The translations under genes were made by a program, and so were the position numbers. The notes beneath the pieces are model-generated. The model searched no databases and was not told the origin of the DNA. It saw nothing but the letters and a program-made list of their open reading frames with translations. This document shows, in pieces, positions 26,283-35,247 of a stretch of DNA of 64,000 bases. How positions within the stretch are numbered: the stretch's first letter is position 1; each line of letters begins with the position of its first letter. Origin of the DNA: Bacteroidales bacterium (lineage in GTDB: Bacteria > Bacteroidota > Bacteroidia > Bacteroidales > GCA-2748055); assembly GCA_029210585.1 (NCBI GenBank), contig JARGFP010000010.1:62001-126000 (forward strand), read 5' to 3'.

Positions 26283-26981
26283 ATGAACAGCCCTACGCAA
26301 ACGATTCTCCTGGTAGATGATGAGCAGGATATACTCGAGTTTTTAACCTACAACCTGCGACAGGAAGGTTTCTTTGTCCATACTGCATCCAACGGAAGAA
26401 TTGCGATCGAAAAGGCAATTCAGCTCCAGCCTGATGTGATTCTGTTGGATGTTATGATGCCTGAAATGGATGGGATCGAGGTGTGTGAAGTGATCAGAAG
26501 AACGCCGAAAATCCGTGATACGCGCATTGCCATGCTCTCTGCCAGGTCGGAAAGTTATTCACAGATTGCCGGGCTGGAAGCCGGGGCAGATGATTACATG
26601 GTTAAACCTATCAGACCGAAGGTGCTGGTGAGCAGGATCAAGGCACTGTTAAAGCGATCTGACCTGTCGAAGCCTGGTGAAGTTGCTGCTGACAATACTT
26701 ACAGAAGATTTGGAAATCTCAGTATTGACATTGGGAAGCATGATGTTAACGTAAATGGAGCGCAGTTGAGCCTTCCCAAAAAAGAGTTTCAGTTACTCGC
26801 GCTGCTGTCATCCAGACCTGAAAAAGTCTTTACCCGCGAGGAGATCTACAACCATGTATGGGGGGATGAAGTTGTGGTCTCTGATCGCACCATTGATGTA
26901 TACATCAGGAAATTGCGCGAGAAGATTGGCCAGGAGCGAATTACCACCATCAAAAGTGTGGGCTACAGGTTTGAGGGTTGA
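26283..26981 (+). CDS. PhoB/OmpR-type response regulator (second of two)
   Basis: A 232-residue paralogue of the regulator at 23098 with the same layout: LLVDDEQDILEFLTYNLRQEG, LDVMMPEMDG (phospho-Asp), DDYMVKPIRPK, then winged helix LPKKEFQLLALLSSRPEKVF and SDRTIDVYIRKLREKIG. It is divergent from the PiT gene with a 193-nt AT-rich gap that should carry both promoters. No sensor kinase is adjacent. Whether the two regulators share a kinase or act as heterodimers cannot be told. Confidence 0.92.
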   Translation: MNSPTQTILLVDDEQDILEFLTYNLRQEGFFVHTASNGRIAIEKAIQLQPDVILLDVMMPEMDGIEVCEVIRRTPKIRDTRIAMLSARSESYSQIAGLEAGADDYMVKPIRPKVLVSRIKALLKRSDLSKPGEVAADNTYRRFGNLSIDIGKHDVNVNGAQLSLPKKEFQLLALLSSRPEKVFTREEIYNHVWGDEVVVSDRTIDVYIRKLREKIGQERITTIKSVGYRFEG

Positions 26982-27137
26982 TACCCGGAGGCGGGTGTAC
27001 CATTGATTAAAGATTGTGTCTTACTGCCGGCTACTTTACTTGTATCAGAATATTTCTTACTTTTATGAAGTGCAGTCATGCTGAAATGCAGGCATCAGGT
27101 GCTGCACCCGTGATGTAAGTTCTTAAAAAGTAGCTAT

Positions 27138-28268
27138 ATGAAAACAACAAGGGTACTTATTATCGTCGTTCTGGTGATTGTGATCATTCCGTTGATCGGA
27201 TATGCAGGATGGATGTTGAAAAAGGGAGAATCACTTGAAGTTTTCGTTGTGAATAAATCATTGACCGAGTATCGCGGGAGCGAGAACAGGGCAATGAATT
27301 CGGTATTGAACCGGCAGAAGATACTCACTGCAGGTAACCGTCTGTATAACCTGAAGACAGACCACCACGGACTGCTCTGGGATAAAGGAGAATACATGGT
27401 GAAATTCCCCAGGCTGAATGAGCTTGACAGGGTTGCCGAAATCTCCGATATGGTATACTACGCCGATGCATCGGGGATCATGACGTCCGACACCAGGAGC
27501 CTGGGGGAAGGGGAAACAGACCAGGTCGAATACGGTGGAATCAACAATACAGATTATACCTTTATCAGGAAGCTGATCTCCATGGACAAGCCGCTGGTGC
27601 TTGAATGCAGTTTCCTGGGTCCCCCCACCGAACCGCTGGTGCGCTATAACCTGGAGCAGATGACAGATGTATATTATGTGGGCTGGCTGGGAACGTATGT
27701 GAAGGATCTTTCCAGGGAACCAGGCCATGGCGCAGTGGAAGACTGCAAGGAGATGTACAGGAATTATACCGGTAAAGAATGGTCGTTCAGGGGACCCGGT
27801 ATCATCCTGGTCAATACAGGTGCCGGCAGAATCCTTGTACTGGAAGAGGGGAAGGAGATACATACATCCGACGGACTGATTGTCTCAACAGAAGATGCCA
27901 TGGAAAAATATGGTTTTCCTGAGGCTGTGAATTATTCCGGATGGTTCACCCTGCTGCATCCGGGAAGGAATGAAGTCTGTTCAGAATTTCAACTCAATCC
28001 CACGGAAGAGGGCAAGCAACTCCTTAATGAATTCGGCATACCGGAAACCTTTCCGGCACTTATCCATGCAGAAGATAACCTCTGGTTCCTGGCAGGCGAT
28101 TTCGGTAAATGCAAATCCAGCAAGGTAATCCCGAGGTTGTGGTCCGTAGGCCCGTTCATGGAATGGCTGAATGGCAATGGTAAAAATGAATCCAATTTCT
28201 TCTATACCTATTACCAGCCGTTCATGCGCACGGTCCTTGAAGAGGCCAGGGAGATGAAATCAAACTAA
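27138..28268 (+). CDS. membrane-anchored protein of unknown function
   Basis: A 376-residue protein with one N-terminal hydrophobic segment (LIIVVLVIVIIPLIGYAGWM, residues 7-26) lacking an obvious cleavage site, so it is probably anchored with the rest outside the cytoplasm. The soluble part has no motif I recognise; it contains four cysteines (VLECSFLG, AVEDCKEMY, NEVCSEFQL, FGKCKSSKV) that could form disulfides. It starts 156 nt after the second response regulator and is followed 27 nt later by the nitrilase, so the two may be co-transcribed. Confidence 0.7.
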   Translation: MKTTRVLIIVVLVIVIIPLIGYAGWMLKKGESLEVFVVNKSLTEYRGSENRAMNSVLNRQKILTAGNRLYNLKTDHHGLLWDKGEYMVKFPRLNELDRVAEISDMVYYADASGIMTSDTRSLGEGETDQVEYGGINNTDYTFIRKLISMDKPLVLECSFLGPPTEPLVRYNLEQMTDVYYVGWLGTYVKDLSREPGHGAVEDCKEMYRNYTGKEWSFRGPGIILVNTGAGRILVLEEGKEIHTSDGLIVSTEDAMEKYGFPEAVNYSGWFTLLHPGRNEVCSEFQLNPTEEGKQLLNEFGIPETFPALIHAEDNLWFLAGDFGKCKSSKVIPRLWSVGPFMEWLNGNGKNESNFFYTYYQPFMRTVLEEAREMKSN

Positions 28269-28295
28269 ATTGCCATAAAGAAAAAAGGAGCCTCC

Positions 28296-29072
28296 TTGAA
28301 GAAGATCATTACGGTTGCAATTATCCAGCCAGACCTGCACTGGGAAGACCCCGGTGCAAATCTTTCACTGTTTGAAAGAGAGATTATGGATATCAGGGAA
28401 GAACCTGATCTCATTGTGCTCCCGGAGACCTTTACCACCGGCTTTACTATGAACGTGGAGGACCATGCCGACGGGGAGGGTAAAACGGTTGCATGGATGC
28501 GGGAGATGGCAGGAAACAAGGGATGTACCATTGCCGGAAGTGTTATAATCAGGGAGAAGCAGAAGTACTTCAATCGCCTGTTATGGGTGGAACCTGCGGG
28601 GAAGGGGGTGCACTATGACAAGCGACACCTGTTCAGAATGGGCAGGGAACAGCTCCATTTCTCACCAGGAAAACAGCGGGTGGTGGTTGCCCTTGGCGCT
28701 TTCAGGTTCCTCCTCCAGGTCTGTTACGACCTGAGGTTTCCCGTTTTTGCCAGGAACCGCGGCGATTATGATGCTATCCTGTACGTAGCCAACTGGCCCA
28801 CTGCCCGGCAACCGGTGTGGGAGACCCTGCTTACCGCCAGGGCCATCGAAAACCAGGCATACGTGATTGCTGCCAACCGGTGTGGCACCGATGGAGAGGG
28901 AATGGACAACTGCGGATTGTCGCGGGTAATCGATCCCAAAGGAAATATAAAAGCCCGGTTGGATGACCAACCGGGCGTCTTGGTTTCATCGCTCGACCTG
29001 GAGGAACTGCAGTCATTCTGCAAAAATTTTCCTGCGCATGAGGATGCAGATGATTTCCAGTTGCGGCTTTAG
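28296..29072 (+). CDS. nitrilase-superfamily amidohydrolase (omega-amidase type)
   Basis: A 258-residue C-N hydrolase with the Glu-Lys-Cys triad visible: LPETFTTGF (Glu), YDKRHLFRMG (Lys), LLQVCYDLRFPVFARN (Cys). Proximity to omega-amidase/YafV, which deaminates 2-oxoglutaramate or 2-oxosuccinamate, is judged from FTTGFTMN and MGREQLHFSPGK. The start is TTG at 28296, with GGAG six bases before it; no in-frame ATG lies upstream before the stop at 28266. A perfect 10-bp inverted repeat (28954-28977) lies within the coding region near its 3' end. Confidence 0.88.
   Translation: MKKIITVAIIQPDLHWEDPGANLSLFEREIMDIREEPDLIVLPETFTTGFTMNVEDHADGEGKTVAWMREMAGNKGCTIAGSVIIREKQKYFNRLLWVEPAGKGVHYDKRHLFRMGREQLHFSPGKQRVVVALGAFRFLLQVCYDLRFPVFARNRGDYDAILYVANWPTARQPVWETLLTARAIENQAYVIAANRCGTDGEGMDNCGLSRVIDPKGNIKARLDDQPGVLVSSLDLEELQSFCKNFPAHEDADDFQLRL
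28954..28977. repeat. perfect 10-bp hairpin inside the nitrilase gene
   Basis: GCCCGGTTGG, loop ATGA, CCAACCGGGC. It encodes ARLDDQPG in the reading frame, about 95 nt before the stop. The strength of the stem is unusual for coding DNA here. Confidence 0.6.
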
Positions 29073-29078
29073 GATGAA

Positions 29079-29618
29079 CTAGCAGCTGCAACCACCATCG
29101 CCGCAGTTGCCGCTGGCGCAGCCACCGCCACTTCCGTGCAAGTGACCGTGAGAAAGATCTTCCTCGGTGGCTTCCCGGATTTCTGTTACAGTGCCTGTAA
29201 AGAACAGGTCCTTGCCTGCCATCGGGTGGTTGAAATCCATCTTCACGGCATCCTCCCCAATGGAGAGGATCTTTCCATTCAACCGGTTACCTGAATTGTC
29301 CATCATCGGGACCATGTTACCGACCTGCAGAATATTGTTATCCACTTCACCATCAACTTTGAAGACATCGAGCGGCACTTCCACGATCGCGTTCTCAACA
29401 ACAGGACCGTATGCATCTTCGGAGTTCAGTCCGAATTTGAATGTATCCCCGGCTTTTAAACCATCCAGGTTTTCTTCAAATTTTGGCAGCATACCGCCTG
29501 TCCCGTATATGAAAGTCAGGGGATTGACAGTAGTCACGGTCTCCACCACTTCACCATTTTCAGCGTCTCTTCTCAGTTCGTAAGTAATTGATACTACTTT
29601 GTCTTTTGTAATTTCCAT
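29079..29618 (-). CDS. slyD: SlyD-type FKBP peptidyl-prolyl isomerase
   Basis: A 179-residue protein. The FKBP domain is split by the insert-in-flap chaperone domain typical of SlyD: TFIYGTGGMLPKFEENLDGLKAG, then VPLDVFKVDGEVDN, then GKDLFFTGTVTEIREAT. The C-terminus HGHLHGSGGGCASGNCG ends in a Cys- and His-rich tail (five Cys, several His), as in SlyD proteins that bind nickel. It converges with the nitrilase gene, with a gap of six bases. Confidence 0.92.
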   Translation of the reverse strand: MEITKDKVVSITYELRRDAENGEVVETVTTVNPLTFIYGTGGMLPKFEENLDGLKAGDTFKFGLNSEDAYGPVVENAIVEVPLDVFKVDGEVDNNILQVGNMVPMMDNSGNRLNGKILSIGEDAVKMDFNHPMAGKDLFFTGTVTEIREATEEDLSHGHLHGSGGGCASGNCGDGGCSC

Positions 29619-29702
29619 AAAGCATTTTTAATATTGAAACAAAGAAAGTAATAAAAATTGTAACCTTAAAGAAATATGTCACTTACCTCAGGTGAAACAA
29701 TA

Positions 29703-29734
29703 TTTAGCAAAGTGGTGAATTCTCATTACATTTG
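29703..29734 (+). promoter_or_regulatory. Bacteroidota-type promoter of the SDR gene
   Basis: TTTA at 29703-29706, 20 nt, TACATTTG at 29727-29734. Transcription from about 29740 supports the ATG at 29759 and argues against the longer frame from 29732. Confidence 0.6.
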
Positions 29735-29758
29735 ATAGTATTAACAACATCTTTTTTT

Positions 29759-30469
29759 ATGAGAATACTGATTACAGGGGCGAGCAGGGGGATTGGCGCT
29801 GAGCTGGCATTGCAGCTTGCTGCAGAGGACCAGCATCTGTTCCTGGTTGCCCGCACTGAGGACCGGCTTCGTGAGGTGGCGAATCAGTGCAATGCGCTGG
29901 GAGGAGCGGGTGCCGCAGTTGCTGTTCCGTATGACCTTGCCGGCATCCTGGATAAACCTGCAGGATTTACAACGCTCCTGGAGCAGCATACTGATTGCCT
30001 GGATGTGTTGGTGAACAATGCGGGATTGCTGGTCAGTAAACCATTTGCTACATTTACTCCCGCAGAAGAGCGGCGGGTTTTTGATACCAACTATTTCATG
30101 CCCGCACAGCTGATCCGAATTTGCATGCCTTTCCTGGAGCGTTCGGCAGCCGCCTCCGTGATCAATGTGACCAGCATGGGTGCGGTGCAGGGGAGTGCGA
30201 AATTTCCCGGTCTTTCGGCCTACAGCTCCAGCAAGGGCGCCCTTGCTATTCTCACTGAATGTCTCGCTGAAGAGTTCAAAACGCTGAATATAAAGGTGAA
30301 TGCACTTGCTTTTGGAGCGGTGCAGACAGAAATGCTTGAGGAAGCCTTTCCCGGACTTCAGTCGGGCACCAGTCCGCAGGAGATGGGTAGTTTCTTCAAG
30401 TGGTTTGTCATGGAAGGATGGCGGAGGATGAACGGGAAAATGCTCCCGGTATCCGACAGCACTCCCTGA
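29759..30469 (+). CDS. short-chain dehydrogenase/reductase
   Basis: A 236-residue classical SDR from ATG 29759. The cofactor loop TGASRGIGAELALQL is at residue 6, NNAG near residue 84, a catalytic Ser in INVTSMGAVQG and the Tyr-Lys pair in YSSSKGAL (spacing YxxxK). The substrate cannot be deduced; the family includes 3-oxoacyl reductases and sugar or steroid dehydrogenases. It has its own promoter and is convergent with the butyrate kinase gene. Confidence 0.88.
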   Translation: MRILITGASRGIGAELALQLAAEDQHLFLVARTEDRLREVANQCNALGGAGAAVAVPYDLAGILDKPAGFTTLLEQHTDCLDVLVNNAGLLVSKPFATFTPAEERRVFDTNYFMPAQLIRICMPFLERSAAASVINVTSMGAVQGSAKFPGLSAYSSSKGALAILTECLAEEFKTLNIKVNALAFGAVQTEMLEEAFPGLQSGTSPQEMGSFFKWFVMEGWRRMNGKMLPVSDSTP

Positions 30470-30580
30470 TATAAACCGGGAGAACCATTGCCCTGACGAA
30501 GAAGTTCCTCACTGTTGGTTGCGCGGATAACAAATCATAACCAGGAATCCGTCTGCGCAATTTTCAACCATCCTGACCGG

Positions 30581-31699
30581 TTACTCCATGCTGTCCGGGT
30601 TAAACCCTTCCACAAAGTTCTCCTGTTTGTATTCCATGACTTTTACCGAACCCTTCAACAGGAGGAGCCCGTTCATGGCCAGTGCACGCATTTCATCTTC
30701 CCCGGGGTAGATGAACACCGGGGCGATGAAGCCGACATGCTTCTTGATATACCCTGTAAGATCAGGATTATGCGCAATACCCCCGGTGAGGATGATGGCA
30801 TGGACCTCGCCTTCCAACGCGGCAGCCATGGCTCCGATCTCTTTGCTGATCTGGTACCCCATGGCTTCCTGCAGCAGCATGGCTTTCTTGTCTCCCCTGC
30901 GGGCGGCAAGCTCCAGCTGGTGGGCATTGTTGGAGCCGGTATAGGCCGTGAGTCCCCCTTTGCCGGTGATCATTTTCTTGATTTCATCGTGACTGACGCC
31001 CTTTTTGTAGCAATAATCGACCAGGGCCCCTACGGGCAGCGAACCGGAACGTTCCGGGCTGAAAGGCCCGTCCCCGTCCAGCGCATTGTTTACGTCGATC
31101 ACCCGTCCTTTCTTATGCGCCCCCACCGAGATCCCGCCTCCCAGGTGGGCAATGATCAGGTTGAGGTCTTCATAGTTCATGCCGCACGACTGTGCATAGG
31201 TGCGTGCAGTGGCTTTCTGGTTCAGTGCATGAAAGATGGATACACGTTTGATTTCGGGGTGACCGGTGATGCGTGCCACGTCCTGCAATTCATCCACTAC
31301 CACCGGATCGGCAATATACGGCCTCGCATCGGGGAGATCCCTGCAGATATCTGCTGCAATCAGTCCGCCCAGGTTGCTGGCATGTTTGCCCATCACGCCC
31401 GCGTTCAGATCACGGATCATTTCGTCGTTGACCTCGTAGACCCCTGAAGGAATGGGCCTGATGAGCCCGCCACGCCCGATGACGATCCTGATCTCCTCCA
31501 GCGGGATACCGTTCTCCCTCACCTCCTGCATGATCAGCCCTTTCCTGAATCCGAACTGGTCTGCCACCTCCTTAAACTCCGCAAGCTCCCCGCATTCATG
31601 CCGGATGGTTTTCAGGAACACCGAATTGTTTCCATTGTATACCGCGATCTTGGTGGAAGTGGAACCCGGATTGATAGCAAGAATATAACTGTTTTCCAT
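30581..31699 (-). CDS. buk: butyrate kinase
   Basis: ASKHA-fold acyl kinase making butyrate and ATP from butyryl phosphate. The 372 residues include LAINPGSTSTKIAVYN at the N-terminus, RGGLIRPIPSGVYEVND, HLGGGISVGAHKKGRVIDV near residue 185 and LTGGIAHNPDL near 300, matching Buk rather than acetate kinase. The upstream gap of 172 nt to ptb is very AT-rich (31700-31760) and may carry its own promoter. The cluster pta-ackA-ptb-buk lies on one strand. Confidence 0.93.
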   Translation of the reverse strand: MENSYILAINPGSTSTKIAVYNGNNSVFLKTIRHECGELAEFKEVADQFGFRKGLIMQEVRENGIPLEEIRIVIGRGGLIRPIPSGVYEVNDEMIRDLNAGVMGKHASNLGGLIAADICRDLPDARPYIADPVVVDELQDVARITGHPEIKRVSIFHALNQKATARTYAQSCGMNYEDLNLIIAHLGGGISVGAHKKGRVIDVNNALDGDGPFSPERSGSLPVGALVDYCYKKGVSHDEIKKMITGKGGLTAYTGSNNAHQLELAARRGDKKAMLLQEAMGYQISKEIGAMAAALEGEVHAIILTGGIAHNPDLTGYIKKHVGFIAPVFIYPGEDEMRALAMNGLLLLKGSVKVMEYKQENFVEGFNPDSME

Positions 31700-31871
31700 T
31701 ATTATATATAGATATATTTTTTATAGATAATAAATATAAATATTATGTATGTATATTATAATATTCCATAACAATGACATCTGCACGCCATCTGTCACAT
31801 GCTGGTAAATCCGTCATTTGGGACAATACATTTTGCTGATTGCCCCGGCAAAGCTCAGTGCTCCGAAAGGA

Positions 31872-32780
31872 TCAGGTGGCTGCAGTAGTGGCTGCTGCCA
31901 GCAGGATCGAATCAAATTTTGCCTGTTCTGAGTCCGACCGGGAAGTGAGCACAATGGGCGCCACAGCTCCGACGATCATGGAAGCAACTTTTGCTTTCGC
32001 AAAAAACACGAGCGACTTGTACAGCACGTTCCCCACTTCGATGTCGGGCATCAGTAACAGGTCGGTTTCACCGGCCACTTCGCTTTTGATCTCCTTGTGA
32101 CGTGCGCTCTCTGCGCTGATTGCATTATCGAAAGCCAGGGGTCCGTCGACAAGGCAGTGCCTGATCTGGCCCCGCTGGTTCATTTTCGACAGCAGTGCAG
32201 CATCCAGTGTGGCACCCATGCTGGTGTTCACCTGCTCGACAGCACCCAGCACCGCTACTTTGGGTTCCGGCACGCCTAGTTTGTTGAATACTTCTACGGC
32301 ATTGTTCAGTATGGCGATTTTCTCGTCGAGGCTGGGCGCGATATTCATTGCCACATCCGTAACCCCGATGAGCTTGTGGTATGTCTCGACTTCGAACAGC
32401 GCAAAATGGGAAAGCAACTTCCCGGTGCGCAGTCCGTAGTCTTTGTTCAGCACTGCCTTGAGCAAAACAGAGGTACCCACCTTACCTTTCATCAGTACAT
32501 CTGCTTTCCCGTCGTGGATCAGCCTTACCGCCTTCTCCGTTGCCCTGACGGGGTCTGTTTCATCAATAAACTGGAAACCTTTGATATTGAGTTTCATCAC
32601 CTCGGCCAGTCCTTCGGTTTTTTCCTTGTCACCAACCAGCACAGGTTCAATGATGCCCTCCTCTGCGGCCCTGACCACGGCGCCAAGGGAATGGGCATCT
32701 TCAGAAGGGACAAGGACCAGTTTCTGCGGTTTTTGGGACTTTGGCAGGAATTGCCGCAGGTCGTCAAGTTTTGTCAGCAT
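31872..32780 (-). CDS. ptb: phosphate butyryltransferase
   Basis: Transfers a butyryl group from CoA to phosphate. The 302 residues have the PTA/PTB fold with LVPSEDAHSLGAVVRAAEEG near residue 22, LMKGKVGTSVLLKAVLNKD near 98 and DIEVGNVLYKSLVFFAKAK near 245, and are shorter than the 336-residue Pta encoded two genes upstream. With buk it gives substrate-level ATP synthesis from butyryl-CoA or branched acyl-CoA. A 71-nt gap separates it from ackA. Confidence 0.92.
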   Translation of the reverse strand: MLTKLDDLRQFLPKSQKPQKLVLVPSEDAHSLGAVVRAAEEGIIEPVLVGDKEKTEGLAEVMKLNIKGFQFIDETDPVRATEKAVRLIHDGKADVLMKGKVGTSVLLKAVLNKDYGLRTGKLLSHFALFEVETYHKLIGVTDVAMNIAPSLDEKIAILNNAVEVFNKLGVPEPKVAVLGAVEQVNTSMGATLDAALLSKMNQRGQIRHCLVDGPLAFDNAISAESARHKEIKSEVAGETDLLLMPDIEVGNVLYKSLVFFAKAKVASMIVGAVAPIVLTSRSDSEQAKFDSILLAAATTAAT

Positions 32781-32851
32781 GTTCGATCAATTAATAACGT
32801 ATACAAATAAACGCAAAAGAGGGCTTTCAACGGGCAGGGGAAGCCATGATG

Positions 32852-34060
32852 TTAAACACATTTCTCCAGGATCTTGTAGGTATCCGTTGCGATAAGCAAT
32901 TCCTCGTTGGTCCTTACCACAGCAGCTTTCACCCGCGACTCGGGTTTCGTGATGAGCTTGTTCTGTCCCTTAATCCCATGGTTGGCCACCTCGTCGAACA
33001 TCAGTCCCAGGTAATCCATGTTCTGGCAGATCATCCGCCTGATATTGAAGTCGTTTTCGCCCACGCCACCGGTAAAGATCACGGCATCCAATCCATTCAT
33101 GATCGCAGCGTACGCACCGATGAATTTCTTGATCCTGTAGGTATACATATTCAGTGCCAGGGCCGCCATTTCATTGCCTTCATAATAGGCCAGCTCCAGG
33201 TCGCGCATATCGCTTGAAATACCTGATACACCTTTCATTCCGCTGTTTTTGTTGATCATGTTGCTCACACCTTTCAGACTGAGATGTTCCTTGTCGGCCA
33301 GGAAGAGCAGGATGCCCGGATCAATGTCGCCTGTCCGGGTACCCATGATCAGCCCGTCGACCGGTGTAAAGCCCATGGAGGTATCGATCGATTTACCGTA
33401 TTCAACGGCGGTAACAGATGCCCCGTTGCCGAGGTGACAGGTCACCAGCTTCATATCACGCGTGTCCTTTCCAAGCACGTTGCTGGCCACCCGGGATACG
33501 TATTTATGGCTGGTGCCATGGTATCCGTACTTCCTGATCTTGTATTTCTTGTAGAATTCCATTGGAATGGCATACATATAGGCATGGGGAGGCATGGTCT
33601 GGTGGAACGAGGTATCAAATACAGCCACCTGCGGGATGCCGGGCAGGAGGTTCTCCACCGACATGATTCCCTTCAGGTTGGCAGGATTGTGCAGCGGGGC
33701 CAGTTCAATGTTGGCTTCCACATCCCTGATCACATCTTTCGTAATCAGCACACTTTCCTTGTAGCTTTCTCCTCCCTGCACGACGCGGTGACCAACGGCC
33801 TTGATCTCTTTCAGGTCCTTGATCACGCCGATCTCCTTGTCTGTAAGCAGCTGGAAAATCTTATCAATGGCCACGGTATGGTCGGGGATCCCTAATTCTT
33901 CGCTGATCTTCTCCTTGCCGGCGGGTTTATAATTCAATATGGCATCGTTGAATCCGATGCGCTCAACGATTCCTTTTGCGACTACTTCGGTTTCTTCGTT
34001 CATATTGAACAATTGGTATTTCACTGAAGAAGAACCGCAATTTAAAACGAGTATTACCAT
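32852..34060 (-). CDS. ackA: acetate kinase
   Basis: Converts acetyl phosphate and ADP to acetate and ATP. The 402 residues, typical length, begin MVILVLNCGSSSVKYQLF and include HRVVQGGESY, FDTSFHQTMP, YGYHGTSHKYV, CHLGNGASV, FTPVDGLIMGTRTGDIDPG and FTGGVGEN. It lies 20 nt downstream of pta, the usual operon arrangement. Coexistence with the butyrate kinase pair implies fermentation to more than one short-chain acid. Confidence 0.97.
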   Translation of the reverse strand: MVILVLNCGSSSVKYQLFNMNEETEVVAKGIVERIGFNDAILNYKPAGKEKISEELGIPDHTVAIDKIFQLLTDKEIGVIKDLKEIKAVGHRVVQGGESYKESVLITKDVIRDVEANIELAPLHNPANLKGIMSVENLLPGIPQVAVFDTSFHQTMPPHAYMYAIPMEFYKKYKIRKYGYHGTSHKYVSRVASNVLGKDTRDMKLVTCHLGNGASVTAVEYGKSIDTSMGFTPVDGLIMGTRTGDIDPGILLFLADKEHLSLKGVSNMINKNSGMKGVSGISSDMRDLELAYYEGNEMAALALNMYTYRIKKFIGAYAAIMNGLDAVIFTGGVGENDFNIRRMICQNMDYLGLMFDEVANHGIKGQNKLITKPESRVKAAVVRTNEELLIATDTYKILEKCV

Positions 34061-34080
34061 GGTTGTTATTTCTGGGGTGT

Positions 34081-35091
34081 TTATTTATTTTTCATTCCTG
34101 CTGCCTGGTTGGCTGTGATAGCGACAAGGTTTACAATATCACTTACCGAACAGCCTCTCGACAGGTCATTGATCGGTGCTGCCATGCCCTGCAGGACCGG
34201 ACCGATGGCTTCGGCATGGGCCAGCCGCTGTACCAGCTTATAGGCGATGTTCCCCGAGTTGAGGTCCGGGAAAATCAGCACATTTGCCGTACCTGCCAGC
34301 GGACTTCCGGGTGCTTTGCTTTCGCCAATTTCCCTGATCAGTGCTGCATCAACCTGCATGTCACCATCGATGATCAGCGTGGAATCCATCTCCTTTGCTT
34401 TCTTCGTGGCATTGACCACTTTGTCGACCATGGGGTGTTGTGCACTGCCCCTGGTGGAGAAACTGCACATGGCGATCCGTGGTTCGAACCCAAGGATATG
34501 TCTTACCGTGCCTGTTGTGGCAACAGCGATCTCGGCCAGTTCATTTTCTGTAGGATCGGGATGCACGGCGCCATCGGCAAAAACCAGGATGCCATTCTCC
34601 CCGAATTCCTTGTCTTTCAGTATCATGATAAATGCACCTGATACAACGCTGATGCCCTGCATGGTCTTCACAATCTGGAAGGCAGGCCGCAGCACGTCTC
34701 CCGTTGCATTCCTGGCACCTGCCACTTCACCATCTGCATCTCCTGCCTTGATCATGAGTGTGCCGAGGTAGAGCGGATCTTCCACCAGCTCCATGGCCTG
34801 GTCCATGGTCATTCCCTTTGACTTCCTGATCTCAAAGAGTAATCTGGCATATTCCTCTTTCTTGTCATGTGATTTCGGATCTATGATCTGTGCCTTCTCA
34901 ATGTTATTCAGGCCATATTTCTCGACGAGCTGACCAATCGAACCGGGATCCCCCAACAGGCTAATATGGGCAAGTTTTTCCCTGATGATCTGGTCGGCTG
35001 CAAGTATGGTTCTCTCTTCGTCACCCTCGGGTAACACGATCCGCTGGCAATCCTTTGATGCCTTTTCGCGTATTGTTTTAATTAAATCCAT
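34081..35091 (-). CDS. pta: phosphate acetyltransferase
   Basis: Reversibly forms acetyl phosphate from acetyl-CoA. The 336 residues represent the short, catalytic-domain-only form: RIVLPEGDEERTILAA near residue 18, AGARNATGDVLRPAFQIVKT, STRGSAQHPMVDKV and VLIFPDLNSGNIAYKLVQRL are the diagnostic stretches. It is the first gene of the minus-strand acid-formation cluster; the 156 nt to the divergent DUF1338 gene should hold its promoter. Confidence 0.96.
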   Translation of the reverse strand: MDLIKTIREKASKDCQRIVLPEGDEERTILAADQIIREKLAHISLLGDPGSIGQLVEKYGLNNIEKAQIIDPKSHDKKEEYARLLFEIRKSKGMTMDQAMELVEDPLYLGTLMIKAGDADGEVAGARNATGDVLRPAFQIVKTMQGISVVSGAFIMILKDKEFGENGILVFADGAVHPDPTENELAEIAVATTGTVRHILGFEPRIAMCSFSTRGSAQHPMVDKVVNATKKAKEMDSTLIIDGDMQVDAALIREIGESKAPGSPLAGTANVLIFPDLNSGNIAYKLVQRLAHAEAIGPVLQGMAAPINDLSRGCSVSDIVNLVAITANQAAGMKNK

Positions 35092-35247
35092 TGAAAATCA
35101 ATTATTTAGTTTTATAAATTACGAGAAATAAAAGTAATTATTTAAATCATAGTTTCATAAAGAAACTTCATGATGTAAATCATGTTTTGTAAATAATGGC
35201 TGCGCACACTTTTTTTATTTAAAATGGTTCAATGTTCATAACTAAAA

